Shown here piece by piece: positions 1 through 8,508 of a stretch of 64,000 bases of DNA. The translations under genes were made by a program, and so were the position numbers. Numbering within the stretch: the stretch's first letter is position 1; each line of letters begins with the position of its first letter. Where the stretch lies: assembly GCF_029223525.1 (NCBI RefSeq), contig NZ_JARHTQ010000011.1, forward strand, positions 62,001 through 126,000. Reading direction: 5' to 3'. Under the pieces are notes generated by a model. It did not search any database. It saw nothing but the letters and a program-made list of their open reading frames with translations, and was not told the DNA's origin. Source of the stretch: Streptantibioticus ferralitis (GTDB taxonomy: Bacteria > Actinomycetota > Actinomycetes > Streptomycetales > Streptomycetaceae).

Positions 1-844
1 GCCGTACGAACAGGTTGACCGCGTCGTCCGGCGGCAGCGCATCCACCGGCAAGACCACCTCCTCGTGCGCCGCCAGCCGTTTACGACTGGTCACCAGCAC
101 CAGACAGCCACCGCCACCTGGAAGCAGGGGCTCCAGCTGCCGGTAGCTGGCCGCGTTGTCGAGGATGAGCAGCGCCTTCTTGTCCGCGAGCCGACTCCGC
201 CATATGGCGGCCCGCGCCTCCGTGACCGCGTCCACGTCATCGCCGACCGGGATCTGCTGAGTCGGCACACCGGCAGCCGCCAGCAGCGAGGCCAGCGCTT
301 CGACAGCCTGCACTGGGCTGCGCCCCGGCGTGTGCCCGTTGAGGTTCACAAAGAGCTGACCATCTGGAAACCGCTCCGAGAGCACATGCCCGGCGTGGAC
401 CGCGAAGCTGGTCTTCCCAACCCCTGCCATCCCGTCGATCACATGAACGGGCAGCGCCTCGCCCCTCTCCTGCGACGCCCGCACCGACACCTCCAGCCGC
501 TCCAGCTCGGCGGACCGATCAGTGAACGCCGCAGAGTCGCGCGGCAGCGACCGCAGCACCAGCGCGGCACCTGGAGGACCCGAGTCATCCTTCGGTCGAG
601 GCAACTGCTCGGGGCTCAGCGTCGGCCCACGGCTCTCGGACAACGCGGCGAGCAACGCGGTTAACCCGACTGTCGCCACGCCCAGCATGACGAACGAGAG
701 CCAAGGGTGCCGCTGTATCCATCCCAGCCATCCGGGCCAACGCGACTGGCTGGACACCGCGTTCGTGACGAGCCCTACGAGCATTGTCGTCAGCGCGCCA
801 CCACCGGCGACGACGGCGATAGTGATGCCCTGGCGGAGCCTCAT
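1..844 (-). CDS. NB-ARC/AfsR-like STAND ATPase, 3' end outside window
   Basis: Reads on the minus strand from ATG at 844 and is still open at base 1, so only the first 281 residues are seen. Two hydrophobic stretches lie within the first 75 residues and predict an N-terminal membrane hairpin. A P-loop, GMAGVGKTSFA, follows near residue 140. Further on are a Walker B-like ALLILDN and the LVTSR sensor (NB-ARC RNBS-B), which define a STAND NTPase. Family members act as signal-triggered switches, usually with C-terminal TPR or WD repeats that would lie beyond the window. The start overlaps the stop of the small upstream ORF (ATGA), so the two are probably co-translated. The partner or effector cannot be seen. 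Confidence 0.85.
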   Translation of the reverse strand, partial: MRLRQGITIAVVAGGGALTTMLVGLVTNAVSSQSRWPGWLGWIQRHPWLSFVMLGVATVGLTALLAALSESRGPTLSPEQLPRPKDDSGPPGAALVLRSLPRDSAAFTDRSAELERLEVSVRASQERGEALPVHVIDGMAGVGKTSFAVHAGHVLSERFPDGQLFVNLNGHTPGRSPVQAVEALASLLAAAGVPTQQIPVGDDVDAVTEARAAIWRSRLADKKALLILDNAASYRQLEPLLPGGGGCLVLVTSRKRLAAHEEVVLPVDALPPDDAVNLFVR

Positions 845-1032
845 GCGCGCGCCGCCACGATGGTCACGAGCCTGTACATGTCCGCCTGGCCGCCGTCTGC
901 CCGAAACAGCGCACGCAGATCCGATTTGATCACGAAGGCCACCCCCCAGTCCGACAAGTCGACTCCCAAGCGGAGCAGCATTCGCGGACCGTGGTCAAGG
1001 TCGACACCCAGGCAGGCCGCCGCTCGACACAC
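841..1032 (-). CDS. Small hypothetical protein coupled to the NB-ARC gene
   Basis: A 63-codon reading frame starting at GTG 1032, whose TGA overlaps the ATG of the NB-ARC gene. The sequence upstream in the same frame is Cys/Trp-rich and unlike protein, so this is either a short gene or the surviving 3' end of a longer, damaged one. The last 35 residues read like a folded beta-alpha-beta tail (GVAFVIKSDLRALFRAD). Small effector-associated domains often precede STAND NTPases, but I cannot place this one in a family. Confidence 0.4.
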   Translation of the reverse strand: MCRAAACLGVDLDHGPRMLLRLGVDLSDWGVAFVIKSDLRALFRADGGQADMYRLVTIVAARA

Positions 1033-1088
1033 CGTTCTGCACCAAGGGCCACGGCGCCAACAACAGGATGCTGCGTCGGATCAGCAGA

Positions 1089-2519
1089 TCATCGGCCTTG
1101 CGTTTCGTTTGCGGGACGAAGATGGCGCATGAGCTGTTGCAGTGCTGTCCAGCTGGAGACGGACGGGCTCTCGCTGAGCGGGTAGTACAGGCCGGGGAGC
1201 TCGGCGCAGCCGAGCACCTGCACGGCGACCGGCACGGGCGCGTGGCGGGCGTGGTGGAAGCCGACTTCCTGGACTGGCTTGGGGCCGATGGCGAAGGCGA
1301 GGGGGATGGGAAGGTCTTCGAAGTGTCCGGGGGCAGTGAGGTCCCGGCGAGCTGCGCGGCGTTGCGCGAGCAGGGAGTGCAAGTTGTGCTCGGTGGCCAG
1401 TTGGGCAGCCAGGTCTGGTAGTCGGTCGAAGGGCGGCTGTTCTCCTTCGGCGTAGCCGAGGGCGATGGTGACGTCTTCTTCGACGCCTGCGGTGGTGCGG
1501 GCGATGCGCATGGTGGCGATGGCAGGGCGGTCGGGCGTTCCGACGGCGACGATCCAGGTGCCGTCGGGGACGCGCCTGCGGGCGAGGCGGGTGATGTCGG
1601 GGCGGGACCAGGGCAGGTTGGCGGGTTCAGCGGTGGCCCAACCCGATGGGGGCGTACCAGTCAGGGTGCGCCAAGCGGTCTCTAGTCCACCGCCGAGCAG
1701 GAGTTGTTCGTCGGCCGGGTGGCAGGTGCGGAGCGAGAGGAGGAGTTGGCTGTCCGCTGTGACGTCGACGTCGCAGAAGGCACGAGCTACTGGCACCTCT
1801 CCCGGTGGGTTCCCAACGGGTGTGAAGGCGCCATCGTGCCAGTGGAGTTCGGTTCCGAACAGTCCGTCGTAGTAGCCGCCCGCAGGGTTGCGTACCACCC
1901 AGCGGTTCGGTGGGCCCATGAGGGCGGTCCGGGTCGGCAGGCTGAGCCGTGTGCTCGGTGGGGTGACGATCTGCAGGGCGCGGTTGCTGACCAGGCAGGA
2001 GCGGAAGGTGTCGGACAGCCACGAGCTCATGGGGACCACAGGGCGGTCTTGGATGACGACGGCTGCACGGTCGGTGAGCACGTCGACGGCGGGCTGGACG
2101 GCGGCTGGTGTTGGCGCCGAGGTGGTCTTCGCGTCGACGGGCGTAAGGGCCTGTGGCGGGAGGGCGGTGTCTGGTGGCCAGACGGTGCCGTCGAGGTGGT
2201 CGGCGAGGTGGCTGGCGAAGGTGGCGGCCGCACGTCCGGCCTCGTCGACGGCGGTCGATGCGCGCGCTTCGACCCACCAGATGGGGATTGAGGTACAGGC
2301 TACGTCGGTGCCGAGGAGGCGCGTGGTCTCGCCAGGTACCTGGATGAGGATGGGCGCTTCGACCGATATCAGAGGTCGGCCGCCATCGTCGCAGAGTTGG
2401 AGGACGGCGCCGTCCGCGATGGACTGCAACCGAAGGTCTGGTCCCGCGGCCATGAGGGCGTTGATGATGCTGCGGGTGTCGGGCATGCGCGGGGTGAGGG
2501 CGATGACGTCCTTGGTCAC
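1089..2519 (-). CDS. DUF6177 family protein
   Basis: A 476-residue soluble protein with no signal peptide or membrane segment. The N-terminus MTKDVIALTPRMPDTRS and the overall length match the actinobacterial DUF6177 family as I remember it. Members often lie close to WXG100/ESX genes in Streptomyces, as this one does (ESX locus at 4-9 kb). The function is unknown. It is transcribed away from the plus-strand gene at 2668, and the 148-bp gap between them should hold a divergent promoter pair. Confidence 0.7.
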   Translation of the reverse strand: MTKDVIALTPRMPDTRSIINALMAAGPDLRLQSIADGAVLQLCDDGGRPLISVEAPILIQVPGETTRLLGTDVACTSIPIWWVEARASTAVDEAGRAAATFASHLADHLDGTVWPPDTALPPQALTPVDAKTTSAPTPAAVQPAVDVLTDRAAVVIQDRPVVPMSSWLSDTFRSCLVSNRALQIVTPPSTRLSLPTRTALMGPPNRWVVRNPAGGYYDGLFGTELHWHDGAFTPVGNPPGEVPVARAFCDVDVTADSQLLLSLRTCHPADEQLLLGGGLETAWRTLTGTPPSGWATAEPANLPWSRPDITRLARRRVPDGTWIVAVGTPDRPAIATMRIARTTAGVEEDVTIALGYAEGEQPPFDRLPDLAAQLATEHNLHSLLAQRRAARRDLTAPGHFEDLPIPLAFAIGPKPVQEVGFHHARHAPVPVAVQVLGCAELPGLYYPLSESPSVSSWTALQQLMRHLRPANETQGR

Positions 2520-2667
2520 GCGGAATTCTCCTGGGCTAGGGCGGTCCCGTGGGGCGATCTACATGTCTTGCGGGTGCTGCGTTGCCGACCGGGTGCCGCG
2601 CGACAATGGGCGGATCGGTGGACCAGGCGGATGGCCATGAGCGCCGTCCGGCTGGTAGGAACAAGCA

Positions 2668-3522
2668 ATGACGGGTGCGGACAACCGGGTCGCTGCCGAT
2701 GTGCGGGCGCTGATCGCCGACTTGCTGCCGCTGCTGGCCCCGCACGCAATGCTCGACGCCGACACCGGTCTGCTTGTCCTGCCCGTTGGCACGGCGCACG
2801 CCGACATCTCCCTCGACTCCATCACGGCAACCTGCGCGGCTACGCCTGCGCATACCTGGCCGACCCGCGTGCAGCTGTGGCTCGCCGAGAAGGCCGCTGA
2901 GGTGACTGCGGCACTGGCGGAACGGGAAGGGTACGGTCCGGTAGAGCAGTTGCTGCGTGCCCAGGTCACTCCCCGATTGCCGGACGGCGAGCGGGAGCGA
3001 CTGATGTGCACGCCGTACGGGGATCTGCTGGACATCGTGATCGTCCTCGACCACCCAAACGGCGGCTGGCTCACCCGGGAACGTGCCGAGCAACTGGCTG
3101 TCACAGATCCCGGCACGCGCGCCCTCGCCAACACCCTCCCCGCCGAACTCTCCGCTTGCACCGTAACCGACCGTCAGTTGACCACGGGTGGGCCGGTCCG
3201 TGTCATCGGCCGACCGGGCAGTCCGTATGTCACCAGCGCGTTGCTGGACATCGAACGCTTCCTGCCCGGCCCATGCCCATCCGGTCTCCTGATCGCGCTT
3301 CCCCGCTACAGCGAGATCCTCCTGCACCCCGTCCATCCCGCAAGCTTTCGGTCAGCCGCTCGTGCACTCGCTGATCTCGCGCGGCGCACGTACGCGGACG
3401 CCAATGACCCTTGCAGCGACCGGCTGTTGTGGTGGGCGCAAGGGTCCCTGTATGCGCTCGACTTCAGTCGGCTCACACGACGGCCGAGAGTGCCACGACC
3501 GCTGCGCGCCTTGATTCACTAG
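2668..3522 (+). CDS. Hypothetical protein (284 aa)
   Basis: An uninterrupted frame starting at ATG 2668, with a modest purine-rich stretch (GGTAGGAACAAG) just upstream. The product is soluble, with a C-terminal half rich in Leu, Arg and Trp. I recognise no motif or family. Its divergent position next to the DUF6177 gene and close to the ESX effector locus suggests an accessory role there, but nothing in the protein itself shows a function. Confidence 0.65.
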   Translation: MTGADNRVAADVRALIADLLPLLAPHAMLDADTGLLVLPVGTAHADISLDSITATCAATPAHTWPTRVQLWLAEKAAEVTAALAEREGYGPVEQLLRAQVTPRLPDGERERLMCTPYGDLLDIVIVLDHPNGGWLTRERAEQLAVTDPGTRALANTLPAELSACTVTDRQLTTGGPVRVIGRPGSPYVTSALLDIERFLPGPCPSGLLIALPRYSEILLHPVHPASFRSAARALADLARRTYADANDPCSDRLLWWAQGSLYALDFSRLTRRPRVPRPLRALIH

Positions 3523-3706
3523 CGGCACCACCTGCACAACCAGGTTCAAAAGCTCGGCTACTGACTCCGCCGTCGCGGACCCGGCGCTCAGCCCGAACGG
3601 CCTTGAAGGACCGTCGTTCCCCGCCGCCGCGACCTCACGCGCAGCGCGTCCCACCCCGCCGAAGTGCTGCCGACTTTCAGCAGCGGACCGTCGATATCCT
3701 GTGCTC

Positions 3707-4156
3707 TCAGCCCGTACCCAGACCGAGGAGCTGCCGTACCCGCGCGTACTTCGCCCTCAGCCGGTCGCCAGTAGCTTCGTCGAGAAGTGCGAGACGCTGC
3801 GGATCGGCATTATGCGCCAGGTCAGCTTCTTTGATCAGTAGAGCGCCTGGCGTGCTGAGGATCCGTGCCGTGTACGCCTCCAGTGACTCTCCCGGCCGTT
3901 TGGTCACAGCCAGGATCATGTCCTTGGTGCCCTGAGGCAACGCAGCCTCGGCCAGCTGCTCCCTGGACAACACCCCGTCCTCAACGGCGTCATGTAGCCA
4001 TGCGGCTGCTATCTGCTCTTCTGAGCCGCGCCGCTCCGCCACGCCGCTTGCGACGGCGGCGAGGTGTTCTGCGTAGGGTCGGCCTGCCTTGTCAACTTGG
4101 GTGGCGTGAAGACGGCGAGCCAGGTCCTCAACCTCGGTCAAGGTCATATCAGTCAT
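3707..4156 (-). CDS. Small HD-domain (p)ppNpp-hydrolase-like protein, candidate enzymatic immunity factor
   Basis: A 149-residue protein that is almost entirely one HD domain, the size expected of small alarmone hydrolases (MESH1/SAH). All expected signature residues are visible: PYAEH with metal ligand H31, HDAVED (H55-D56 metal pair, E59-D60 catalytic pair), and KEADLAHN (D112 metal ligand, N116). No synthetase or regulatory domain is attached. The gene starts 15 bp after the candidate immunity gene and lies downstream of the RelA/SpoT-domain toxin on the same strand. The context therefore suggests it destroys the alarmone-type product of that toxin. Hydrolase activity is inferred from the motifs, and the substrate (ppGpp, ppApp or other) cannot be told. 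Confidence 0.85.
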   Translation of the reverse strand: MTDMTLTEVEDLARRLHATQVDKAGRPYAEHLAAVASGVAERRGSEEQIAAAWLHDAVEDGVLSREQLAEAALPQGTKDMILAVTKRPGESLEAYTARILSTPGALLIKEADLAHNADPQRLALLDEATGDRLRAKYARVRQLLGLGTG

Positions 4157-4171
4157 ACGCGTAGCCTACGA

Positions 4172-4810
4172 TCAGTGCTGGGTGCCGATTTCCCGGGTGA
4201 CGGCTTCGACGAAGGCGTTCGCTTCCGACTCGGTAATCTCTACGTGATCCACTTCATTGTGGCCGAGCTCGTAGAGCCGGAGGTACTCCGTGGGTTCCCA
4301 ACGCAGATTTCGCGTGAAGGCCTCATCGTATTCGACTCCATCGGCGACCCGGCGTCGGACGATTCCCCGCGGGTTGCCACGCGAGTAGCCTTCACCGATC
4401 TTCGCGTAGTATGTCACCTTTTCTTGTGGGAATTCGCGCATCAACTCTTCGTTAACGCGGTCAAATTCTTCCATCGGCAAGGTCACGGGGGTGAAGTTTG
4501 CTGCTCGAGCATGCGTGATGAAGTCGTCGGGGACCGATACCCCATATTCGCGAACGAAGTATCCCCAGTACGTAGGCCACGCCCATTCGCCGTCGGTGGA
4601 GAAACCGAACGGCACCACTGCCCCCTTCGAAGGGGCGAGCGGATCGGTGATGTTGGAAGTCGCAAACAGTGCTGTCGATCCGAGCATGTACTCGGACAGT
4701 GGCCCCCTCAAGTCGGCTGGGAGCCGGTCCAGCCGACTGCTCAGGGAGATCTGCTGGAACGCCGCCTGGTCCGCAGTCTGGATCTCTTCGAACGCTGGTA
4801 GTACACGCAT
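4172..4810 (-). CDS. Candidate immunity protein of the polymorphic toxin
   Basis: I chose ATG 4810 because an AAGGG ribosome site sits just upstream, overlapping the toxin stop. This gives 212 residues; the frame stays open further upstream but inside the toxin gene. The protein is acidic, soluble and rich in aromatic residues, for example EWAWPTYWGYFVREYG near residue 75. It has no enzyme motif, as is common for dedicated immunity proteins. It lies 14 bp downstream of the toxin and 15 bp upstream of the HD hydrolase, so the three form one unit. I cannot name an immunity family, and the assignment rests on gene order. Confidence 0.65.
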   Translation of the reverse strand: MRVLPAFEEIQTADQAAFQQISLSSRLDRLPADLRGPLSEYMLGSTALFATSNITDPLAPSKGAVVPFGFSTDGEWAWPTYWGYFVREYGVSVPDDFITHARAANFTPVTLPMEEFDRVNEELMREFPQEKVTYYAKIGEGYSRGNPRGIVRRRVADGVEYDEAFTRNLRWEPTEYLRLYELGHNEVDHVEITESEANAFVEAVTREIGTQH

Positions 4811-4824
4811 GAGAGTTATGCCCT

Positions 4825-7728
4825 TTACTGATCGACAGCCCACTTGGAGCGCGGGAGCTCTTCGACGTACCCCCCGGGGTAATACCGGTAGAACGAACCG
4901 CGTAGTCCTGGTATATGGCGGGGCAAGAGGTTGAGCTCTCTTTCGACTCCAAGTCGCCCGTATGCGTCCACGTAAGCGTAACCATCTGGCGCTACGACCG
5001 GAACCCCGAGGTCCCGGGCAAGCTGTCCTGCAAAGGTTCCGTCCAGGTGGCCGGTGTTGCATGATATCAAGCGGATAGGAGTTCCAGGTTCGTAGTCGGC
5101 ACGCCTGCGGATGACGTCGGCCAACTCTCTCGGAGAGAGTTCCCGCCCGCCTGCAGTGTCCATGATGGTGTTGTGCATCGTTCCGTGGGCGACCACGTCA
5201 TAGTGGCCTTCCAAGGGTTTTGCCTTCAGGAAGCTCGTGTAGAAGCGGTCACCCTTGTCCATGATGGAAAATCCGGGATGGCCGTGTCCTAGCGAGTGCG
5301 TCTGGGGCGTCGGGGTAGGCGTTCCCCTGTTTTCCAGCCCGTCTGCCACGGCGTTACCACTGTCGTGCACGGCGTGCGCAGCGGAACCGTCATGGTGCTC
5401 CGCTCCTGTGTGTCCGGCGTGAGTGCCGTGATCGTCACCGGAACTGTGCCCACCGCTGGACGCGTCGGTGTGCTCATGGCGCAGACCGAACCCGCCATCG
5501 TGTCCGCGAGGTGCGGGGTTTCCGGCGTGACCAGTGGAACCTTCCGGGCCTCGGTCGGGATGCTCAAGGTGGATGTATCCAGCATCATGAGGGACGGGGA
5601 CTCTCCCGAACACCTCTTGCTTTTCGGCCCTGATGGAGGTGAGCTCTTCGGGAGAGACGCCCGGGAGGCGCTCCCTCTCATAGAGGCCGTGGCTGTCCAT
5701 CTTGGCGGCGAAGCTCTCGGGCGTGTGGAACTGCACCTCGAAGATCTGGCCCGTGGCTGGGTCGCGCCACGTGGAGTTGATCCCCTTGTACCCCGAGCTC
5801 TCCCACGTGTTCTTGAACGTAACGTTCTCAAAACCTCGGCCGTGGAGATCGCTTACGGCTTGCTCGACGCCATGAACGTAGTTGTCGGCGGGGATCTCCA
5901 CGGTGTAGCGCAAGGAATCCTTGATGCTGGCCAGTGCCCGCTCTGGCGTGAGCCTCGGGTCTTCGAACATCGCCGTGGCGATCTTGCGCTTGAGTGACTC
6001 TTCGCCCTTCAGCCTGAATTCGAGACCGTTGAGCTTGCCATGGTGGATGTCGTGCGCGATCGACTGCACCGCACCGGTGACGTGCGGCTCGGTGGATATA
6101 GCCCGGCCAAGGAAATGGTCCGTTGCCGCATTGGCTTCCGGGCTCAACCTGAGCCCGTTCGGTCCTTCCCAGGAGCCATCCGGGAGGTTGCCCCGAGGCT
6201 CCGCAGATGCGGCGTGGATGCCCGGGTGATCGTGACCGGCCCCAGCTCCCCCTTCGTCCCATAGCGGGTCACTGGCATGATCGAAGGCTGCCCGGTCCGC
6301 CGAACTCGGCATGTCGTGGCTCGCAGGGGCGGGCGAGTGCGAGCTAGCGTGATCAATAGCCTGAGGGGCATCGTGTCCCGCATGGGTGATCGCCAGTTCG
6401 TGAGGGTTGACGGCCTCGATGGTCGTGCCGTCGGTGAAGTGCCATTCTCCGTTTGTATGGAGTACCGAGCCGTCTACGAACTTGAGTGAGCCATCGGGGA
6501 GTTCGACACCGTGAAGTTTGGTGAGCTCGTCGAGCCCTTGGACGTCGCCCATCCGGAAGTGGTCGATGGCGGCGGCGATGTCAGAAATCCTCGGGAGTGT
6601 GCCGACCACGTGACCGACGCCCTTGCTGATGTAGGTCATCGGGTCGATGATGCGACCGGCCTTCCCGAGGGCGGCGGCAGTCTTGGCGGCCATGGCGAAT
6701 CGTCCGGCTTCGCCAGCCTCGCCGAATTTCGTCAGTGGCCCAGCGGCTATCGTCACGCCGTTGAAGAGCGTTGAGCCAGCCGCGCGGACTGGGTTTGTCT
6801 TCCACTCGTCCCAGGCGACCATGCTCTTGGCGAAGTTGAGCGCCACCTTCTTGTCGTCCTGCATCCATTGAGGCAGTTCCCCAGTAGGCAGACCGGAGAC
6901 ACCGCCGGGATCCATGCCGTTCGCGACGGAGTATGTGGCGGCCGCGGGGTTCGGGCCGAAGCGGGCGATAAATCCGATCGCTACGTGGCCGAGGCCGTCC
7001 CAGGACTGGGTGAAGGTATGCCAGCCCGCGAAGGGGGTCAGGTCGTACAGGCCTTTGAGTAGGGACCAGCCGCCGTCAATGACGAAGCCGTTCAGAAAGA
7101 CCCCGCCCCAGTGCCAAACGTCGTAGCCGCGGTAGGTCTGCTCTACAGGACCGCCCCACGGCAGACCTTTGGCATGGTCGAGCATGTCAGCGCTGTAGCC
7201 GTACATGTTCGGCTTGTTGGAGCCGTCGTTGGCGATGAGGATCGTGCCGCCGAAGATCTTCTCAATCTTGTCCGTCGCCGTGCGCGCGGCGTCGTAATAG
7301 GCGGCAACGGCGGCGTTGACGTCGTCCCACAGGTCGTTGTGTTCCTTGACTCTGTCGTGGTTGGAGCGCCAGTGGGGATGGCCTTCGATGCTCTGGCGGA
7401 AGGCTGTCGCCTTGTGTCGGAGGTCCTCAAGTCTGCTCGCGATAGGTCGCACCGTCTGCGCGTACTCCACCAGCGCGTCCGACACCGTCGCCAGGCTGTC
7501 GCCGAACGTCTTGGCCGCCTCCGCAACCGGCTTGGTGGTGGCGAACAACTGCTCTGCTTCGGGAGCCTCGTAGTACGCCGACAGCCCTTGGAACTTGGCG
7601 TGAACGTCCCCGCCGGTCTTGGAGATGTTGCCGCCGTCAGTCTTCAAACCTCTGGCATCGGACTCTAATTGATCCAGATCCCCAGTAAATCTCGGGATAT
7701 GGTCCGGATCGATCAGGTTCTGTGTCAC
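4825..7728 (-). CDS. ESX-type polymorphic toxin with RelA/SpoT synthetase domain and C-terminal His/Cys domain
   Basis: A 967-residue protein. Residues 1-160 are helical and WXG/LXG-like, as expected for type VII secretion. Residues 200-400 form a hydrophobic pre-toxin region. Residues about 540-710 resemble the (p)ppGpp synthetase fold: RLKGEESLKRK (R572, K574, S578, K582), KDSLRYTVEI (D604, likely metal ligand), SSGYKGIN (Y647) and FEVQFHT (E664, Q666). A His/Gly-rich linker (720-815) follows. The last 150 residues contain VAHG (H848) and LISCNTG (C890), a His-Cys pair arranged as in clan CD-type peptidase folds. The start overlaps the DUF6507 gene (ATGA). The RelA/SpoT call is strong on motifs; the protease-like call is tentative. 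No hydrolase domain is fused, so a free synthetase is expected to be toxic. Confidence 0.88.
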   Translation of the reverse strand: MTQNLIDPDHIPRFTGDLDQLESDARGLKTDGGNISKTGGDVHAKFQGLSAYYEAPEAEQLFATTKPVAEAAKTFGDSLATVSDALVEYAQTVRPIASRLEDLRHKATAFRQSIEGHPHWRSNHDRVKEHNDLWDDVNAAVAAYYDAARTATDKIEKIFGGTILIANDGSNKPNMYGYSADMLDHAKGLPWGGPVEQTYRGYDVWHWGGVFLNGFVIDGGWSLLKGLYDLTPFAGWHTFTQSWDGLGHVAIGFIARFGPNPAAATYSVANGMDPGGVSGLPTGELPQWMQDDKKVALNFAKSMVAWDEWKTNPVRAAGSTLFNGVTIAAGPLTKFGEAGEAGRFAMAAKTAAALGKAGRIIDPMTYISKGVGHVVGTLPRISDIAAAIDHFRMGDVQGLDELTKLHGVELPDGSLKFVDGSVLHTNGEWHFTDGTTIEAVNPHELAITHAGHDAPQAIDHASSHSPAPASHDMPSSADRAAFDHASDPLWDEGGAGAGHDHPGIHAASAEPRGNLPDGSWEGPNGLRLSPEANAATDHFLGRAISTEPHVTGAVQSIAHDIHHGKLNGLEFRLKGEESLKRKIATAMFEDPRLTPERALASIKDSLRYTVEIPADNYVHGVEQAVSDLHGRGFENVTFKNTWESSGYKGINSTWRDPATGQIFEVQFHTPESFAAKMDSHGLYERERLPGVSPEELTSIRAEKQEVFGRVPVPHDAGYIHLEHPDRGPEGSTGHAGNPAPRGHDGGFGLRHEHTDASSGGHSSGDDHGTHAGHTGAEHHDGSAAHAVHDSGNAVADGLENRGTPTPTPQTHSLGHGHPGFSIMDKGDRFYTSFLKAKPLEGHYDVVAHGTMHNTIMDTAGGRELSPRELADVIRRRADYEPGTPIRLISCNTGHLDGTFAGQLARDLGVPVVAPDGYAYVDAYGRLGVERELNLLPRHIPGLRGSFYRYYPGGYVEELPRSKWAVDQ

Positions 7729-8111
7729 TTCTTGTCCTGCGGAGCGAGATGGAACGGTGGAATGCGGGTGCCTTCCAGTGCCTTGCTCTGTGCCTCGGCA
7801 GCCATCTGCTCATCGCCGATCGCGTACTTGTTCGATGCGTTCTGGGCGCCGTCGATGGACTTGCCAGCGCGGGTGAACACGAACTTCAGCGCGGCCTCGG
7901 TAGCCAGAGCGAACTGGCCAAGGGCGGCCCCAACAGCCCCGATCGCGCCGTCCTCAGTGCTGAGCTTGCCAGCGTGGCCGGCGGCGTGCTCCAGATTCTT
8001 GGCGTAGGACTTCGCCTCGCCCTCGAGCCCTCCTGCTACCTCGCGTGTTGTCGCAAGGACCCCGTCCACCCCCGCGGAATCGATGTTCCACTTCCCCTGC
8101 GGATGCGACAT
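7725..8111 (-). CDS. DUF6507 / ESX-like secretion partner
   Basis: A 128-residue, alanine-rich, mostly helical protein starting MSHPQGKWNIDSAGVDGVL, which matches the DUF6507 family as I know it. The helix-turn-helix hairpin layout resembles WXG100 proteins. Its stop overlaps the toxin start (ATGA), so the two are translationally coupled. By analogy with LXG/WXG toxin systems, it probably pairs with the toxin N-terminus for type VII export. Confidence 0.75.
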   Translation of the reverse strand: MSHPQGKWNIDSAGVDGVLATTREVAGGLEGEAKSYAKNLEHAAGHAGKLSTEDGAIGAVGAALGQFALATEAALKFVFTRAGKSIDGAQNASNKYAIGDEQMAAEAQSKALEGTRIPPFHLAPQDKK

Positions 8112-8179
8112 GCCTGTGTCCGTCCCCTCCCCGTGCGTCCTCAGCGTCTCTATCCGAACCGGTGCTGTGCAGATCCGGG

Positions 8180-8488
8180 TCAGCCGATCGCGTCGACCGA
8201 GGCCTTCGCCTGCGACAGGGTCTGCTGCGCGGTGCCGTCGTTCTTCTCCAGCGTGGATCGCACGAGGTGGATGATCTGCCGCACCTCGGTGGCCGCGCGG
8301 TTCCAGCGCTGTTCCTTGGCGTGGTACTCGTCCGAGACGCCGTCGGCCTGGAAGTCGGCCATCGCCGCCTTCACCTGCCCGTCCCGCGCGTTGATCACCG
8401 TCTCCAGATGGGAGATGACACCCGCCAGGTTCGTCTGCGCCTCGCCGGACGCGGCGGTGTCGTAGCTGCGGCGGTCAGTGTTACCCAT
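8180..8488 (-). CDS. WXG100-like type VII secretion protein
   Basis: A 102-residue helical protein of the ESAT-6/WXG100 size class. The central QRWNRAATEVRQ segment takes the place of the canonical W-x-G turn between two long amphipathic helices. A complete WXG triplet is not present. It is transcribed with the second WXG-like gene and the DUF6507-toxin pair. The likely role is as an exported ESX substrate or an adaptor for the toxin. Confidence 0.75.
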   Translation of the reverse strand: MGNTDRRSYDTAASGEAQTNLAGVISHLETVINARDGQVKAAMADFQADGVSDEYHAKEQRWNRAATEVRQIIHLVRSTLEKNDGTAQQTLSQAKASVDAIG

Positions 8489-8508
8489 GAAAACAGTCCC
8501 CCTGCGTG

